Assembly: GCF_016863275.1 (NCBI RefSeq)
Contig: NZ_BOOO01000024.1
Span: forward strand, 124,001-188,000
Origin: Planotetraspora mira
Lineage (GTDB): Bacteria; Actinomycetota; Actinomycetes; Streptosporangiales; Streptosporangiaceae
Length of the DNA: 64,000 nt
Direction: 5' to 3'
In this document: positions 50,694 through 61,200 of the stretch, one piece after another
Numbering within the stretch: the first letter of the stretch is position 1
Layout of the letters: the number at the start of each line of letters is the position of its first letter
Notes under the pieces: model-generated
What the model was told of the DNA's origin: nothing
The model's database searches: none
The model's input: the letters and a program-made list of their open reading frames with translations, nothing else
Position numbers and translations under genes: made by a program

Positions 50694-52511
50694 ATGAGAA
50701 CAGTCCGTGATCAGGGTGCGTGGAGAATGGCGCGCGCACGTAGAGGCACCTCCTTCATCCGGCGTCTCGGCGTCACGGCCTCGGCGGTCGCGCTCACCGC
50801 CGCCGGGTTGGCGCCCATGACGGGCACCGCGGCCGCGCACACGAGCAGGCAGCCGGACTTCGGGCCCAATGTCTTCGTGTACGACCCGTCGACGCCCGTC
50901 GCGGAGATCCAGGCGAAGTTCGACCAGATCTTCGCCCAGCAAGAGCACAACGAGATGGGCACCAATCGTTACGCCGTGTTGTTCAAGCCGGGGCAGTACG
51001 ACGTCAACGCGCGACTCGGTTACTACACCACGGTGGCCGGGCTCGGCCGGTCTCCCGACGACGTGGACGTCCACGGCGCGGTGCGGGTCGTCGGACAACC
51101 CGACCCGGGCTCCGCGGCAGGCATCTCCGCGCTCACCAACTTCTGGCGCTCCGCCGAGAACCTGTCGGTGACGCCGACCGACTGGTCGAACCAGTGGGCG
51201 GTGTCGCAGGCCTCACCGATGCGGCGGGTCCACATCAAGGGCATCCTCTGGCTGGAGCCGGGGAACGGCGGGTTCTCGAGCGGCGGCTACATCGCCGACT
51301 CCAAGGTCGACGGGATCACGATCAACGGCTCGCAGCAGCAGTGGCTGACCCGCGACAGCGTGCTCGGCGACATCTGGACCAACGGCGTGTGGAACCAGGT
51401 GTTCTCCGGGGTCACCGGCGCGCCCGCGCAGGGCTTCCCGAGCCCGCCGTACACGACGCTCGCGACCAGCCCCGTGACGCGGGAGAAGCCCTACCTCTAC
51501 GTGGACGACGCGGGCCGCTACCGGGTGTTCCTGCCGGCCCTGCGGCATGACACCTCCGGCACGACCTGGGACGCCGGCCAGCAGCAACAGGGCTCGTCGG
51601 CGTCGATCGACGACTTCTACATCGCCAAACCGGGCGACAGCGCGGCGAAGATCAACCTGGCGCTGCTGCTCGGCAAGAACCTCCTGCTCACTCCGGGCGT
51701 CTACCACCTCGACCAGCCCATCCACGTGCTGCGCAAGAACACGGTCATCCTGGGTCTGGGGATGCCGAGCCTGGCGCCGGACACCGGCAAGGCGGCGTTG
51801 CAGATCGCCGACGTCGACGGAGTCCGGGTCGCGGGCGTCCTCGTCGACGCCGGCAAGCGGGAGTCCGACACGCTCGTGCAGGTCGGCAGCCCGCTGAGCC
51901 ATCGGGACCACTCCGCCAACCCGACCTCGCTCCAGGACGTGTTCTTCCGGATCGGCGGCCCATGGGTCGGCAAAGCCGAGACGAGCCTCGTGGTGAACAG
52001 CGACGACACGATCATCGACAACATCTGGGCGTGGCGCGGCGACCACGGCAACGGAATCGGCTGGACCCAGAACACCGCGGACACGGGCGTCGTGATCAAC
52101 GGCGACGACGTGACGGCTTACGGTCTGTTCGTCGAGCACTACCAGAAGTACCAGACGATCTGGAACGGCGAACGCGGACGGACGATCTTCTATCAGAGCG
52201 AGTTGCCCTACGACCCGCCGAGCCAGGCCGCATGGACCAGCCCGACCGGCAAGGGCTACGCGTCGTACAAGGTCGGCCCCAGGGTGAAGTCCCACGACGC
52301 GTGGGGCCTCGGCGTCTACTCCTACTTCAACCAGGGAGTGGACATCCGCGCGGACCGCGGGATCGAGGCGCCGAAGACGTCGAAGGTCCGCTTCAACGAC
52401 ATGATCACGGTCTTCCTGGACGGCAGCGGCGGCATCGAGCGGACGATCAACGACGCGGGCACGCCCGTCGTCGGTTCGTACGGCACGAGCACCATCGTCA
52501 GCTACCCGTGA
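50694..52511 (+). CDS. Secreted GH55 exo-beta-1,3-glucanase
   Basis: A 605-aa exported double beta-helix enzyme, close in length and sequence layout to Streptomyces SacteLam55A, which releases glucose from laminarin. A signal peptide ends near TGTAAAHT (residue ~48). Family blocks: FGPNVFVYDPSTP, NFWRSAENL, WAVSQASPMRRVHIKG, SGGYIADSKVDG, ASIDDFYIAKPGD, TPGVYHLDQPI, ANPTSLQDVFFRIGG, TIIDNIWAWRGDHG and the FYQSELPYD segment that should carry the catalytic acid. ATG 50694 follows GGCAGG; ATG 50727 is an alternative. Such proteins are often mislabelled adenylyl cyclase. Confidence 0.88.
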   Translation: MRTVRDQGAWRMARARRGTSFIRRLGVTASAVALTAAGLAPMTGTAAAHTSRQPDFGPNVFVYDPSTPVAEIQAKFDQIFAQQEHNEMGTNRYAVLFKPGQYDVNARLGYYTTVAGLGRSPDDVDVHGAVRVVGQPDPGSAAGISALTNFWRSAENLSVTPTDWSNQWAVSQASPMRRVHIKGILWLEPGNGGFSSGGYIADSKVDGITINGSQQQWLTRDSVLGDIWTNGVWNQVFSGVTGAPAQGFPSPPYTTLATSPVTREKPYLYVDDAGRYRVFLPALRHDTSGTTWDAGQQQQGSSASIDDFYIAKPGDSAAKINLALLLGKNLLLTPGVYHLDQPIHVLRKNTVILGLGMPSLAPDTGKAALQIADVDGVRVAGVLVDAGKRESDTLVQVGSPLSHRDHSANPTSLQDVFFRIGGPWVGKAETSLVVNSDDTIIDNIWAWRGDHGNGIGWTQNTADTGVVINGDDVTAYGLFVEHYQKYQTIWNGERGRTIFYQSELPYDPPSQAAWTSPTGKGYASYKVGPRVKSHDAWGLGVYSYFNQGVDIRADRGIEAPKTSKVRFNDMITVFLDGSGGIERTINDAGTPVVGSYGTSTIVSYP

Positions 52512-52535
52512 CCTGACGCGATCCCCTCATGTCGC

Positions 52536-52573
52536 GGCAGGCCGGTCCGGGTCATTTCCCGGGCCGGCCTGCC
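52536..52573 (+). terminator. Terminator hairpin after the GH55 gene
   Basis: A 16-bp stem with one G-T pair (52536-52551 with 52558-52573) and a 6-nt loop, 24 bp after the stop. No T-run. Confidence 0.7.
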
Positions 52574-52653
52574 GTACGAGGAAAACAGGTGGTGACGGCG
52601 ATCGGATGCTTTGGTACAACCGGTGTTGATATTGGTCGTACCGGGAGGGCGCC

Positions 52654-53091
52654 ATGACCGAGTCGGACGGCGCGGCGGCAGGCAGTGCGGCACGACGACG
52701 GCCAGCGGTGGCGTGGCGTGTGTCCCTGGTGCTGGCGGTGTGGGGGCTGTTCAGCGCCCTGTTCACGTACATGTATCTGGACGAGCTGATCAACCGTGAC
52801 AGCTATGACCACGGCAACTCCAGCTACCGGGTCCCCTTCCTGAACTTCCCCGCCGCGCTCGTCGCCACCGTCACGATGCTGGTGCTCGCCTACCTGGTCT
52901 TCAGGGGTGGCACGAAGGACCAGACGCGGACGCTGAGTCAGATCACGGTGGCTGTGGTCGTGAGTGCGGTCCTGGGAGTGGCGGCGATGTTCGTGCGGCC
53001 GGAGGGAATCACGTTCTTCATGGCCGCGTTCGCGATCGTCGGCCTCATGGTCGCGCGCTCGCCGGACGTCCGCGAATGGTGCCGGTGGTGA
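52654..53091 (+). CDS. Small membrane protein of unknown function
   Basis: A 145-aa protein with four probable transmembrane helices (VSLVLAVWGLFSALFTYMYL, FLNFPAALVATVTMLVLAYLVF, QITVAVVVSAVLGVAAMF, FFMAAFAIVGLMVA). No family is recognised. GGGAGGGCGCC lies before ATG 52654. Convergent with the SRPBCC gene. Confidence 0.7.
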   Translation: MTESDGAAAGSAARRRPAVAWRVSLVLAVWGLFSALFTYMYLDELINRDSYDHGNSSYRVPFLNFPAALVATVTMLVLAYLVFRGGTKDQTRTLSQITVAVVVSAVLGVAAMFVRPEGITFFMAAFAIVGLMVARSPDVREWCRW

Positions 53092-53118
53092 CCGCGCGCA
53101 TGAAGCGGTGGTGACCGT

Positions 53119-53748
53119 TCAGGCAGCGCCGGTGTAGGCGGCCGTCGTCCGGTCGGCGGCGGCCCGCGCCGTGGCCTCGTCCGTGCCCGTCGCGATGTCC
53201 GCGTCACCCCACCGCTCGCTGCTGAGAGTGATGAAGCGCTTCCCCTCCTCGGTCGCGAACCAGGCCGCTGCCTCCGCCGGATCCACGGCCTTCTTCGACG
53301 ACAGGTGGAGCGTCAGGCCGATGAGGCCCATGTCCCAGCCGATGCCGACGGCGCCGGGGCCGAACTCGGTCCAGTGCTCGTCGACGTGTGCGGTGTGCTC
53401 GAGTTCGAACCGTGTGCCGCCATCGGGCTCGGCTGTGAGTCGCACTTCGATCCAGCTCACCATGTCGCCGTACTCCCAGGTGGCGGCGTAACTCTTCGGC
53501 GGATCGCAGCGCTCGATCAGGCCGCCCGCGTTGCCCTCGAGTTGGTAGCGGCCGCCGACGCGCAGGTCGCCCGACACCGGCAGGAACCATCGGGCGATGC
53601 GCTCGGGATCGGTGCAGGCGTTCCAGAGGTCGTCGACGGACGTGTCGTAGGCCTGGCTGATGGTCAGGACGCGCGCCTCACCCGCCTCCAGCACACGGGT
53701 GCCCAGTTGCCGCCGCACGGCGTTGATCTGATGGGTGACATCGATCAT
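53119..53748 (-). CDS. SRPBCC / AHSA1-family protein
   Basis: A 209-aa START-like cavity protein of the Aha1 C-terminal family. ISQAYDTSVDDLWNACTDPERIARWF, GGRYQLEGNAGGLIERCDPP and LEHTAHVDEHWTEFGPGAVG are the usual blocks. Bacterial members bind hydrophobic ligands and are often paired with ArsR regulators; none is adjacent here, but the promoter has an ArsR-like palindrome. ATG 53748 has GAAGGGCGAG upstream. Confidence 0.85.
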   Translation of the reverse strand: MIDVTHQINAVRRQLGTRVLEAGEARVLTISQAYDTSVDDLWNACTDPERIARWFLPVSGDLRVGGRYQLEGNAGGLIERCDPPKSYAATWEYGDMVSWIEVRLTAEPDGGTRFELEHTAHVDEHWTEFGPGAVGIGWDMGLIGLTLHLSSKKAVDPAEAAAWFATEEGKRFITLSSERWGDADIATGTDEATARAAADRTTAAYTGAA

Positions 53749-53827
53749 GGAGTCTCGCCCTTCCGGTGCGGGCCCACGGCCCTGCTTCGCACGCCGAGCG
53801 CGTGCACGACGGAAACTACTCTCGGCG

Positions 53828-53851
53828 CTTATATACGTCAACCCTTATAAG
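53828..53851. promoter_or_regulatory. CTTATA-N12-TATAAG inverted repeat
   Basis: Perfect 6-bp arms, AT-rich, 80 bp upstream of the SRPBCC start and surrounding a possible TTGACG -35 box on the minus strand. The form resembles ArsR/SmtB operators. Confidence 0.45.
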
Positions 53852-54048
53852 AGCCGGTCGGAGCGCTGAGAAGTTCAGACGATCCCTCATGTATCCCGGA
53901 CGATTGCGATAGGTCCCCGCCTGCGGATGTCCCTAGCGTGGATGGCTGGGTGCGCCGTCTCGAAGGCCGCCCCACCGACGACTCCCGATCAGAGACATTC
54001 GGCGGGATGCGTATCGCGTGGGTTCTCGTCTTTTTTCGGAAGGTTGTC

Positions 54049-54891
54049 ATGAACGCTCGATCATTCCGTTTCGGGGTCAGTCTCCTTAACGTCGGTTCTT
54101 CCCGATCGGCCTGGCGCGCGCGGGTCCAGGAGGTCGCAGATCTGGGCTACGACGTCATGCAGGTGCCCGACCACTTCGGCGCGGTGGCGCCGTTCCCGGC
54201 GCTGGTGGCCGCGGCCGACGTGCCCGGCATTCGGCTGGGGACGTACGTGCTCAACGCCGGCGTGTTGAGCCCGGCCTATCTCGCCCGGGACGTGGCCGAC
54301 ACATATCGGCTCACGGACGGCCGGCTCGAGCTCGGTCTGGGCGCCGGCTACGTGCCGGAGGAGTTCGCTGCGGCGGGCCTGCCGTTCGGCACGCCGGGGT
54401 CGCGTCTGCGCAAGCTCGAAGAGGTCGTCACGGGGGTGCGTGAGTTGCTGGCGGCCGAGGCCGACTCGCCGCAGCCGCCGATCATGGTGGCCGGTGCGGG
54501 CGACCGCATTCTCGCGCTGGCGGCCCGCAGTGCCGACATCATCAGTTTCCCGATCACGGCCGGCTTCGGTGAGGGCACCCCGGAGCAGGCTCTGAGCGCC
54601 CGTGTCGAACGCGTCCGCGAGGCGGCCGGCGAGCGGATCGGCGACATCGAGCTGAACCTGTTCGTGGCCGGCGCCGGCAACCGGCTCGCCGACATCGATC
54701 TTTCGGTGATCACGGCGGCCACGGGAATGCCGCCTGAGCAACTGGCTGAGCTGCCGGGCGTCCTGGTGGGCTCGCCGCGCCAGATCGCCGACACCCTGCT
54801 GCGTTACCGCGAGGAGTTCGGCATCAGTTATGTCAGTGTCCTGGAGCCTCACATGAGGGTGTTCGCCGAGGTCATTCCGCTGCTGCGGTGA
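54049..54891 (+). CDS. LLM-class F420-dependent oxidoreductase
   Basis: A 280-aa luciferase-like TIM-barrel protein. FRFGVSLLNVGS, VQEVADLGYDVMQVPDHFGAVAPFPALVAAA, IRLGTYVLNAGVLSPAYLARDVA and GRLELGLGAGYVPEEFAAAGL are family blocks, and VGSPRQIADTLLRY near the end is usual for the F420 group. Hydride carrier and substrate are inferred from the family. ATG 54049 follows GGAAGG. Convergent with another LLM gene, so the two may have arisen by duplication. Confidence 0.88.
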   Translation: MNARSFRFGVSLLNVGSSRSAWRARVQEVADLGYDVMQVPDHFGAVAPFPALVAAADVPGIRLGTYVLNAGVLSPAYLARDVADTYRLTDGRLELGLGAGYVPEEFAAAGLPFGTPGSRLRKLEEVVTGVRELLAAEADSPQPPIMVAGAGDRILALAARSADIISFPITAGFGEGTPEQALSARVERVREAAGERIGDIELNLFVAGAGNRLADIDLSVITAATGMPPEQLAELPGVLVGSPRQIADTLLRYREEFGISYVSVLEPHMRVFAEVIPLLR

Positions 54892-54937
54892 CGCGTCGCC
54901 TGCCGCCTGGCCTGGTCTGGCCTGGCTTGAGCAGACC

Positions 54938-54975
54938 CGGCCTGGCCGTCGCTCCTCCGGGTGACGGCCAGGCCG
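54938..54975. terminator. Bidirectional terminator between two LLM genes
   Basis: Perfect 13-bp stem CGGCCTGGCCGTC / GACGGCCAGGCCG with a 12-nt loop, located between the convergent stops at 54891 and 54981. Confidence 0.75.
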
Positions 54976-54980
54976 TTCGG

Positions 54981-55898
54981 CTATGCGGCCTCGCCGGTGG
55001 CGGCCTTGAGCTCCTCGATCAGGCCGACCGCTTCCTCCACGTCGCCGGGCGCCGCGACGTTGGCGATGATCAGATGGTCCACGCCGGCGCCGTCGAGGCG
55101 GGTGATGTCCTCGGCGATCTGCCGCGGAGAGCCGCCGAGGAACGGCCGTCCCTCACCGAGCGGTTCCCTGACCAACGGCACGTTGGCGCGGGCGACCACG
55201 GTCAGCGCCGAGGGGTCGCGTCCCGCGTCGCGCGCGGCGTCGTGGAAGGCGGCAACGAGACCCTTCACGACCTCAGGCGACACGGCGATCGGATTCAGCC
55301 CGTCCGCGATCCGCCCGGCCCGCCGAACGCCGGCGGGCGTCATCGCTCCCAGCAGGACGGGGAGGCGCTCCTGGACCGGCTTGGGGTTCACCTCCGACGC
55401 CGCGATCCGGTAGAAACGCCCTTCGAACTCCACTGGGTCGGGACCCCAGCACGCGCGCATCGCCGCGACGACCTCGTCCATGCCCGCGCCCTTGCGCCGC
55501 ATCGGCACGTTGGCCGTCTCGAACTCCTGCGGCATCCATCCCTGTCCCAGACCGGCGATCACACGTCCGCCGCTGAACTGGTCCAGGGTCGCGAACCGGC
55601 GGGCCAGCACCACCGGCGGGTGCAGCAGGGCGTCGACCACGCTGGTCCCCAGTTTGATCCGATTGGTCAGGGCGGCCACGTAGCTGAGCGTCTCCAGAGG
55701 CTCGAACGTCAGCCGGTAGGTCTCAGGGATCCGTGCCATCGAGCCGTCGGGCTGCGGCAGTTCCGCGTACGGGCGCAGGAGTCGTTCGTAGGTCCACAGT
55801 GAGTCGTAACCGATCCGCTCCGCCTCCTGCGCGACGCGGGCGATGTTGGCGGGCGTGGCGAGCCGCCCGGATGTCGGAAGCGCGATGCCGAGTTCCAT
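54981..55898 (-). CDS. LLM-class F420-dependent oxidoreductase
   Basis: A 305-aa luciferase-like protein. MELGIALPTSG, AQEAERIGYDSLWTYERLL, IKLGTSVVDALLHPPVVLARRFATLD and GGRVIAGLGQGWMPQEF identify it, with GGSPRQIAEDITRLDGAGVDHLII at the end. It is longer than its convergent neighbour because of the insert PEFEGRFYRIAASEVNPKP-like region (VEFEGRFYRI). Substrate unknown. Confidence 0.9.
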   Translation of the reverse strand: MELGIALPTSGRLATPANIARVAQEAERIGYDSLWTYERLLRPYAELPQPDGSMARIPETYRLTFEPLETLSYVAALTNRIKLGTSVVDALLHPPVVLARRFATLDQFSGGRVIAGLGQGWMPQEFETANVPMRRKGAGMDEVVAAMRACWGPDPVEFEGRFYRIAASEVNPKPVQERLPVLLGAMTPAGVRRAGRIADGLNPIAVSPEVVKGLVAAFHDAARDAGRDPSALTVVARANVPLVREPLGEGRPFLGGSPRQIAEDITRLDGAGVDHLIIANVAAPGDVEEAVGLIEELKAATGEAA

Positions 55899-56140
55899 GT
55901 GATTCCTCAGAGGTGGAAACGTAAAGGATCTCCAGGGTGCAGCTTGCTTGATCAGGTTAACCCGGACCGGCTGGGAAGATCGGCCCAGAGTTCACGCGTG
56001 GGGTGTCCTGATTGAACCTGACGATTACGTGTTAGAAAGCGCTGATTTCGCAGCTATTTTCACCGTTCGCGACATAGCGTCCGGCTAATGACCTGCGCGG
56101 GCTCGGGAACGCGTACGGCGAGCGGTGTCAGGAGGAGACG

Positions 56141-56965
56141 ATGGCCACAGTGATCGGGCTGACCTGTTACCCGATCAAGGGCTGCCGCGGAACGTCCTCC
56201 CCGGACGCGGACATGACGCAGGCGGGTCTCGCGCACGACCGCGCGTTCATGGTGATCGACGAGGGCGGCGTGTTCCGCAGCCAGCGGCGGGACCCGCGGC
56301 TCGCGCTCGTCCGCCCGGAGATCGAGGCCGCCGGGGAGTGGCTCACCCTCCGCGCGGACGGCATGGACACCGTGCGTGTGGAGGTGGATCTGACCTCCAC
56401 CCGGCGTGACGTGGAGCTCTTCGGCGTGCGATACACGGGAGTCGACCAGGGGGACGCGGCGGCGGAATGGCTGTCCGAGATGCTCGGCCGGCCGAGCCGG
56501 CTCGTCCGGGTGCCGCCCGAGCATGATCGCGTCACCGACGGGCTCACACCGGGCACCTGTGGATACGCCGACAGCGGCGCCGTGCTGGTCGCGACGGTGA
56601 GCTCGCTGGCCGCGTTGAACACCCGGATCGAGGCGCGGGGCGCCGAGCCGGTGCCGATGAGCCGCTTCCGGCCGAACATCGTGGTCGACGGCTGGGACGA
56701 GGCGCACACCGAGGACCGGATGCGCCGGTTCGAGGCCGGTGACGCCGAACTCGCCTACGCCAAGCTCGCCATCCGCTGCGCCGTCACCCTCGTCGATCAG
56801 GAGTCGGGCGGCAGGGCGGGCCCGGAGCCCCTCCGCACGCTAGCCGACTACCGTCGTGCGTCATCGGGCGTCGCCTTCGGGGCCAAGTTCTCGGTGCTGC
56901 GGCCGGGCAAGCTGTCCGTGGGCGACGAGGTGACCGTCACCGCATGGGGCGACTCCGCGTTGTGA
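56141..56965 (+). CDS. MOSC-domain protein
   Basis: A 274-aa protein with an N-terminal MOSC beta-barrel (VIGLTCYPIKGCRGTSSPDA, GLAHDRAFMVIDEGG) and a C-terminal MOSC domain (MSRFRPNIVVDGWDEAHTED, AIRCAVTLVDQESGGRAG with the sulfur/Moco-binding cysteine, FGAKFSVLRPGKLSVGDEV). Relatives include mARC/YcbX enzymes that bind molybdenum cofactor and reduce N-hydroxylated compounds. AGGAGGAGACG precedes the ATG. The formate dehydrogenase in this window also needs molybdenum or tungsten cofactor. Confidence 0.9.
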   Translation: MATVIGLTCYPIKGCRGTSSPDADMTQAGLAHDRAFMVIDEGGVFRSQRRDPRLALVRPEIEAAGEWLTLRADGMDTVRVEVDLTSTRRDVELFGVRYTGVDQGDAAAEWLSEMLGRPSRLVRVPPEHDRVTDGLTPGTCGYADSGAVLVATVSSLAALNTRIEARGAEPVPMSRFRPNIVVDGWDEAHTEDRMRRFEAGDAELAYAKLAIRCAVTLVDQESGGRAGPEPLRTLADYRRASSGVAFGAKFSVLRPGKLSVGDEVTVTAWGDSAL

Positions 56966-57041
56966 GCGGCCGCCGCGGACATCGCTCCGATCCTGGAACT
57001 TCATTTCACGTTGGTTGTCCTGGGACTCCAGGCTCTTCACG

Positions 57042-57299
57042 ATGGCGGTCATGAGTGACCCCGAGGCGCAGCAAGAGCACCACCACGGCCCTCTCCACGG
57101 CCTGTCCGAGTTGATCGGCGAGCATCACGACCGCGCCGTGCGCCGCCACGAGGAGGAGGCGCTCGCCGAGGCGGCGGAGCAGGCGGGCTTCGACCTCGAA
57201 ACCGACATCGGGCATCCGACCGCACACCAGACGCCGGTCGGTTACGACGTGGAGACCGACATCGGCCTCGACAACGAGCCGCCGGAACTGCGTCGGTAA
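57042..57299 (+). CDS. Small acidic protein with duplicated ETDIG motif
   Basis: A ~85-aa acidic, histidine-rich protein of unknown function. A helical part (GLSELIGEHHDRAVRRHEEEALAEAAEQ) is followed by two similar segments, FDLETDIGHPTAHQTPVG and YDVETDIGLDNEPP. Start uncertain: ATG 57042 or ATG 57051, neither with a strong ribosome-binding site. Convergent with the ADP-ribosylglycohydrolase gene. Confidence 0.5.
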   Translation: MAVMSDPEAQQEHHHGPLHGLSELIGEHHDRAVRRHEEEALAEAAEQAGFDLETDIGHPTAHQTPVGYDVETDIGLDNEPPELRR

Positions 57300-57317
57300 A
57301 GCTCCCTCACGACCGGC

Positions 57318-58241
57318 TCACGGGTGGCGCTCTCGCATGACCGGCCGTGCATGTCGTGGCGCGCGCGTCCAGCCGGGCAGGGGTTCGACCTCCCGTGACC
57401 ACGAGGCCGGTAGGCGGTCGAGACCGACTCGAGCACCGAGGACTCCGCCGACGATCGCGCACGTGGTGTCGACGTCGCCGCCCGCCGAGGCCGTGGCCCA
57501 GAAGGCCTCCTCGTAGTCGTCGAGGTGCCAGGCCGCCGCCCACAGGGTGAAGGGGACGGTGTCGTGGGCGGACACGTTGCGCCCGTTGCCCAGCGTGTGG
57601 GCGGCGAGAAGGGGGTCGCGGATGGTCAGCAGCGCCCGTGCCTCGGCGATGCCGTCGCGGACCATGCTCGGCGGCGTGTGGTCGAGAATCCGGTCCAGGA
57701 AGCGGCCGGGGGACAGGTCGGCCCGGGTGGCCGCGACCGCGGCGGCGACGGCCACCGCCACGGCCGCGGCGACCGCTTCCGGGTGGGCATGGGTGACGGT
57801 GGCGGACAGTTCCGCCTGCCGTACGGCGTCGGCGAGGTCGCCGGCGAACCAGGCGCCGAGCGGTGCGACGCGCATGGCGGCGCCGTTGCCCCAGGAACCC
57901 CTGCCGTCGAACAGCCCGGTGGACAGCGCGCGCCAGTCGCCGCCTTCACGGACGAGACGCAGCATCCGACCGGTGGCCGGGCCGTACCCGCGGTCGAAGT
58001 CGTGATGTGCGGCGAAGCCGGCCGCGAGCGCGTCCTGGTCGACCGTGCCGTGGTCGGCCAGGACGCGGTAGACCGAGCAGGCCATCTCGGTGTCGTCGGT
58101 CCACTGCCACGGTCCTGGCGGCGGAGTGTGATCGGTGAGGTGGGGGCGGTTGGCGGGAACGAAGAACTGGGATCCGAGCGCGTCACCCAGAGCCAGGCCG
58201 TACAGCGAGGCGGTCGCGCGCGTCAGGGAATCTGCTGACAT
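57318..58241 (-). CDS. ADP-ribosylglycohydrolase family protein
   Basis: A 307-aa DraG/ARH-type enzyme that removes ADP-ribose from proteins or related molecules. The metal-binding motifs are WTDDTEMA near the N-terminus and GGDVDTTCAIVGGVLGA near the C-terminus; LYGLALGDALG and RGSWGNGAAMRVAPLG are family blocks. It is 50 bp downstream of the large helical-repeat gene on the same strand, perhaps co-transcribed. Confidence 0.92.
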   Translation of the reverse strand: MSADSLTRATASLYGLALGDALGSQFFVPANRPHLTDHTPPPGPWQWTDDTEMACSVYRVLADHGTVDQDALAAGFAAHHDFDRGYGPATGRMLRLVREGGDWRALSTGLFDGRGSWGNGAAMRVAPLGAWFAGDLADAVRQAELSATVTHAHPEAVAAAVAVAVAAAVAATRADLSPGRFLDRILDHTPPSMVRDGIAEARALLTIRDPLLAAHTLGNGRNVSAHDTVPFTLWAAAWHLDDYEEAFWATASAGGDVDTTCAIVGGVLGARVGLDRLPASWSREVEPLPGWTRAPRHARPVMRERHP

Positions 58242-58291
58242 TTCCGCTCATTGTGGCACTCGATCGCGGCGATCTCATGTCACATACCGGC

Positions 58292-61200
58292 TCACCCGAT
58301 GGCTGTCTCCGGCACGGCGACGTCCCAGGCTTCCTGGCGAATTTCAATGTCGGGGGAGGCGCGCAACTCGCCGAGGAGCTCCCGCCATTCGGCCGCCCAA
58401 TCGGTATGGGCGCCACCGACCCTGGTGAGCGCGACGGCGAGCAGATTCGCGGCCAGGTGGCCCTGGTCGACCAGTCGCCGGACGCTGGAAAGGAGCGTTC
58501 TGGGCTCGACCGGTTTCTCGTACCTGCGTTGGGAGGACAGTTCTTTCGCCGTGGCCGCCGCGAGGACCGGCCGGTCGCGAAGCATCTCCGCCAGATCGCA
58601 CAGGCCGTCGGCGAGGGCCGAGGGGTCGACGGCCGCGTGGGTGCCGACGGGTGCGGGAAGTGCCGTTTTGACGATCAGGACCGCCTCGGGCAGCAGAAGC
58701 GGCTCCGCGGCGAGAACGTCCACGGCGTCGTGGCTGAGCCCGCGCTGCCACGGCTCGATGGCGGATTCCCCGGAGTGCATGCCCGCCAGATGCTGAGCGA
58801 TCTTTGTCACGCGGTCCCTGGCCGGCGTGGCCATGGAGGTGGTCCGGCCTTCGAGGGGGACGGCGGCCGCCAAGCGCGACAGGACGTCTAGCGTTTCGGA
58901 TCGGATCGTCCCGGTGCGGAGCAGGGCGAGGAACACCAACGTCGCCGTCTCACCGTCGGCGGCCTCCGGATCGCCCGTAGCCGTGACGATCTCCTGGTAC
59001 CCGCCCTGATACCACGTGGCCCACGCGGCGAACGCCTTGGCGCCGCGGAAGCGCACCCCGGGAGAGTCGGCCGCCGCGAGGAGCCGGCGGATCAGATCGG
59101 CGTACGCCACCCGGGCTGCCGGGGCGAACTCCACGGGACGAGCCTGGAAGAGCGTGCGGAGCATCAGTTCGCCGGCGTACCGGTCGGCCGCCGCCCCGAG
59201 CGCGTCCAGAGCTCGTGGATCCTCGGGCATCCGGCGCAGCGCCCCCGCAACGGCCACGCGCACATCGCGGTGCAGGCCGGGATCCTCCCACGTGCGCAAC
59301 AGCAGATCCAAGGCTCCCGGCGGCCGGTTGCGTTCCAGTTGCCGGACGACCTGTTTGCGCAGGGAAACTTTCCCGCCGGAATCGGTGAGCGCCCGTTCGA
59401 GGGCGGGGCCGAGCAGCGACGGCGGAACCATGCGGCAACAACGTGCCAGGGAGGCCACGATTACCGGGGACGAGCGTTCACGGGCGTGGCCCAGCAGCAC
59501 GGACAGTGCGCGCGAGGGGTCGTCGGCGCCGGCCATGGACTCCAGGGCGGCTTCGGCCGGCACGGTGTCCTCGTGGTCCGCCAATGCCACGAGCCGGTCC
59601 AGGCTGCCGCCGATCCGGCCCATCGCCTGGATGGCGGTCACGCGGGCTGCGGCAGGGGTCCGGTCGTCGTCGGCGATGGAGGTGAGCCACGTCCGCAGGA
59701 GACCACGCTGGGCGGGCGTCCACCGGCCGGCCATGCCTGTGCGGACGGGCGGCACCCACGGGGACGTCGCGAAGCGGCTCTCCAGCACCATGTCCAGCGA
59801 GTGAATCAGGTCGGTGCGACGCTCGGCGACCATGCGCCACACGGTCGGCAGCACCACAGCGGAAGGCTCCTCGCGGAGAAGATCGAGGACACGTTCTTCC
59901 CTGCCGGCAGGGAAGGCCAGCCACAACTCCGCGGCCTCACGGGCAATCGGTTCAGGAGCGCCGCGCACCGCCGCACGCAGATCGTCCTGGAGCTCGCCCA
60001 GCGCCCACGAGCGCCTACCGAGCACGCGGGCGAGCGCGACGGCGACGCCGAACTCCCCGCGGTCACGGGCGGAGCGAAGACACGGGCGCAACACCGCGAA
60101 CAGGTCGTGCTCCTGGCCGCGCCGCAATACCAGGTCCAGCCGGTGTCGCTCCTTCTGCGGGCGCACCTGCCGTCTACGGCCGCGGCCCGGTCTGGTGGGC
60201 GGGGTTCTCGGCTCTGGATCAGGTGAGCCCAGTCCGGCCGCACCATGCCGGACCACCAGCTTCTCGTATACGCCCAGAGCCCACGCGGCCAACGCGGGGG
60301 ACGTCCCAGGATCGTGGTGACGCAGGACCCGGCCTGCCAGCCGCCGGAGCGCGGCCTGGGTGGCGGCTGAGGAATCCCGCGCCGCGGCCGCGTGGGTCGC
60401 CAGCGTCTCCAGCGGCTCCGCGCAGGTGTCGTCCAGTAGACGTGGCGCGATGCCGTACAGGGCAATCAGCAGGGCGTGGCGGAGGGGATCCTGCTCGTTG
60501 GCGGTCCGCCGGGCCAGGTCGGCGAGGAGAGCGGCGAACAACGCGCGGTCCCCGGTGCGTGCGGCGCACTCCAGGAGCAGCGTCCTGGCGAGCCCCCGCC
60601 GCCGTGGATCACCGGTGAACGCCGCCCTTCTCAGAGCCTCCGACGCCTCCTCGTAGGGAAGGTACGACGTCAGCTTCAGCGGAAGCTCGGGATCGTCCAG
60701 GCGTGACCGGGCCGAGTGCCACACGGAGGCATGCCACTGGAGCATCCGGCGGGCCTCGAGGGCGGCGCGTTCGGGAGGGAGCACACCTAGCAGGTGCATG
60801 GCCCACAGGCCGGTGGAGCCGCCTCTCCGCCGCACGATCGCGTCGAAGACGGGCCCGCGCCGGCCAGGAGGCAGCGACCGCAGGAAGGCGTCAAGCCTGT
60901 ACGAGTCGGGTGCGAGCGTGAGGATCTCCGACTCGGGGCGCGCGCGCATGCGGCGGACCAGCCACAGCGCGGCACCGGTCCACCCCCACGAGGTGTCGTG
61001 AGAGATCATTCTTGCGATACGTGCCGAGTCCGTTCTGAACAGTGCGTTGAGAACAGGCGGCGACAGGCGGGCAGCCTGGTGCCGCAACTCGTGCTCTTCG
61101 AGGAGGGCCAACATCCGCGACGGCTCGGCGAGCGCAGCGAGTTCGACTCCGGCACCGCATCGGCGCCACCATTCCCACGCGGGGGTTCCAGTGGACAGTT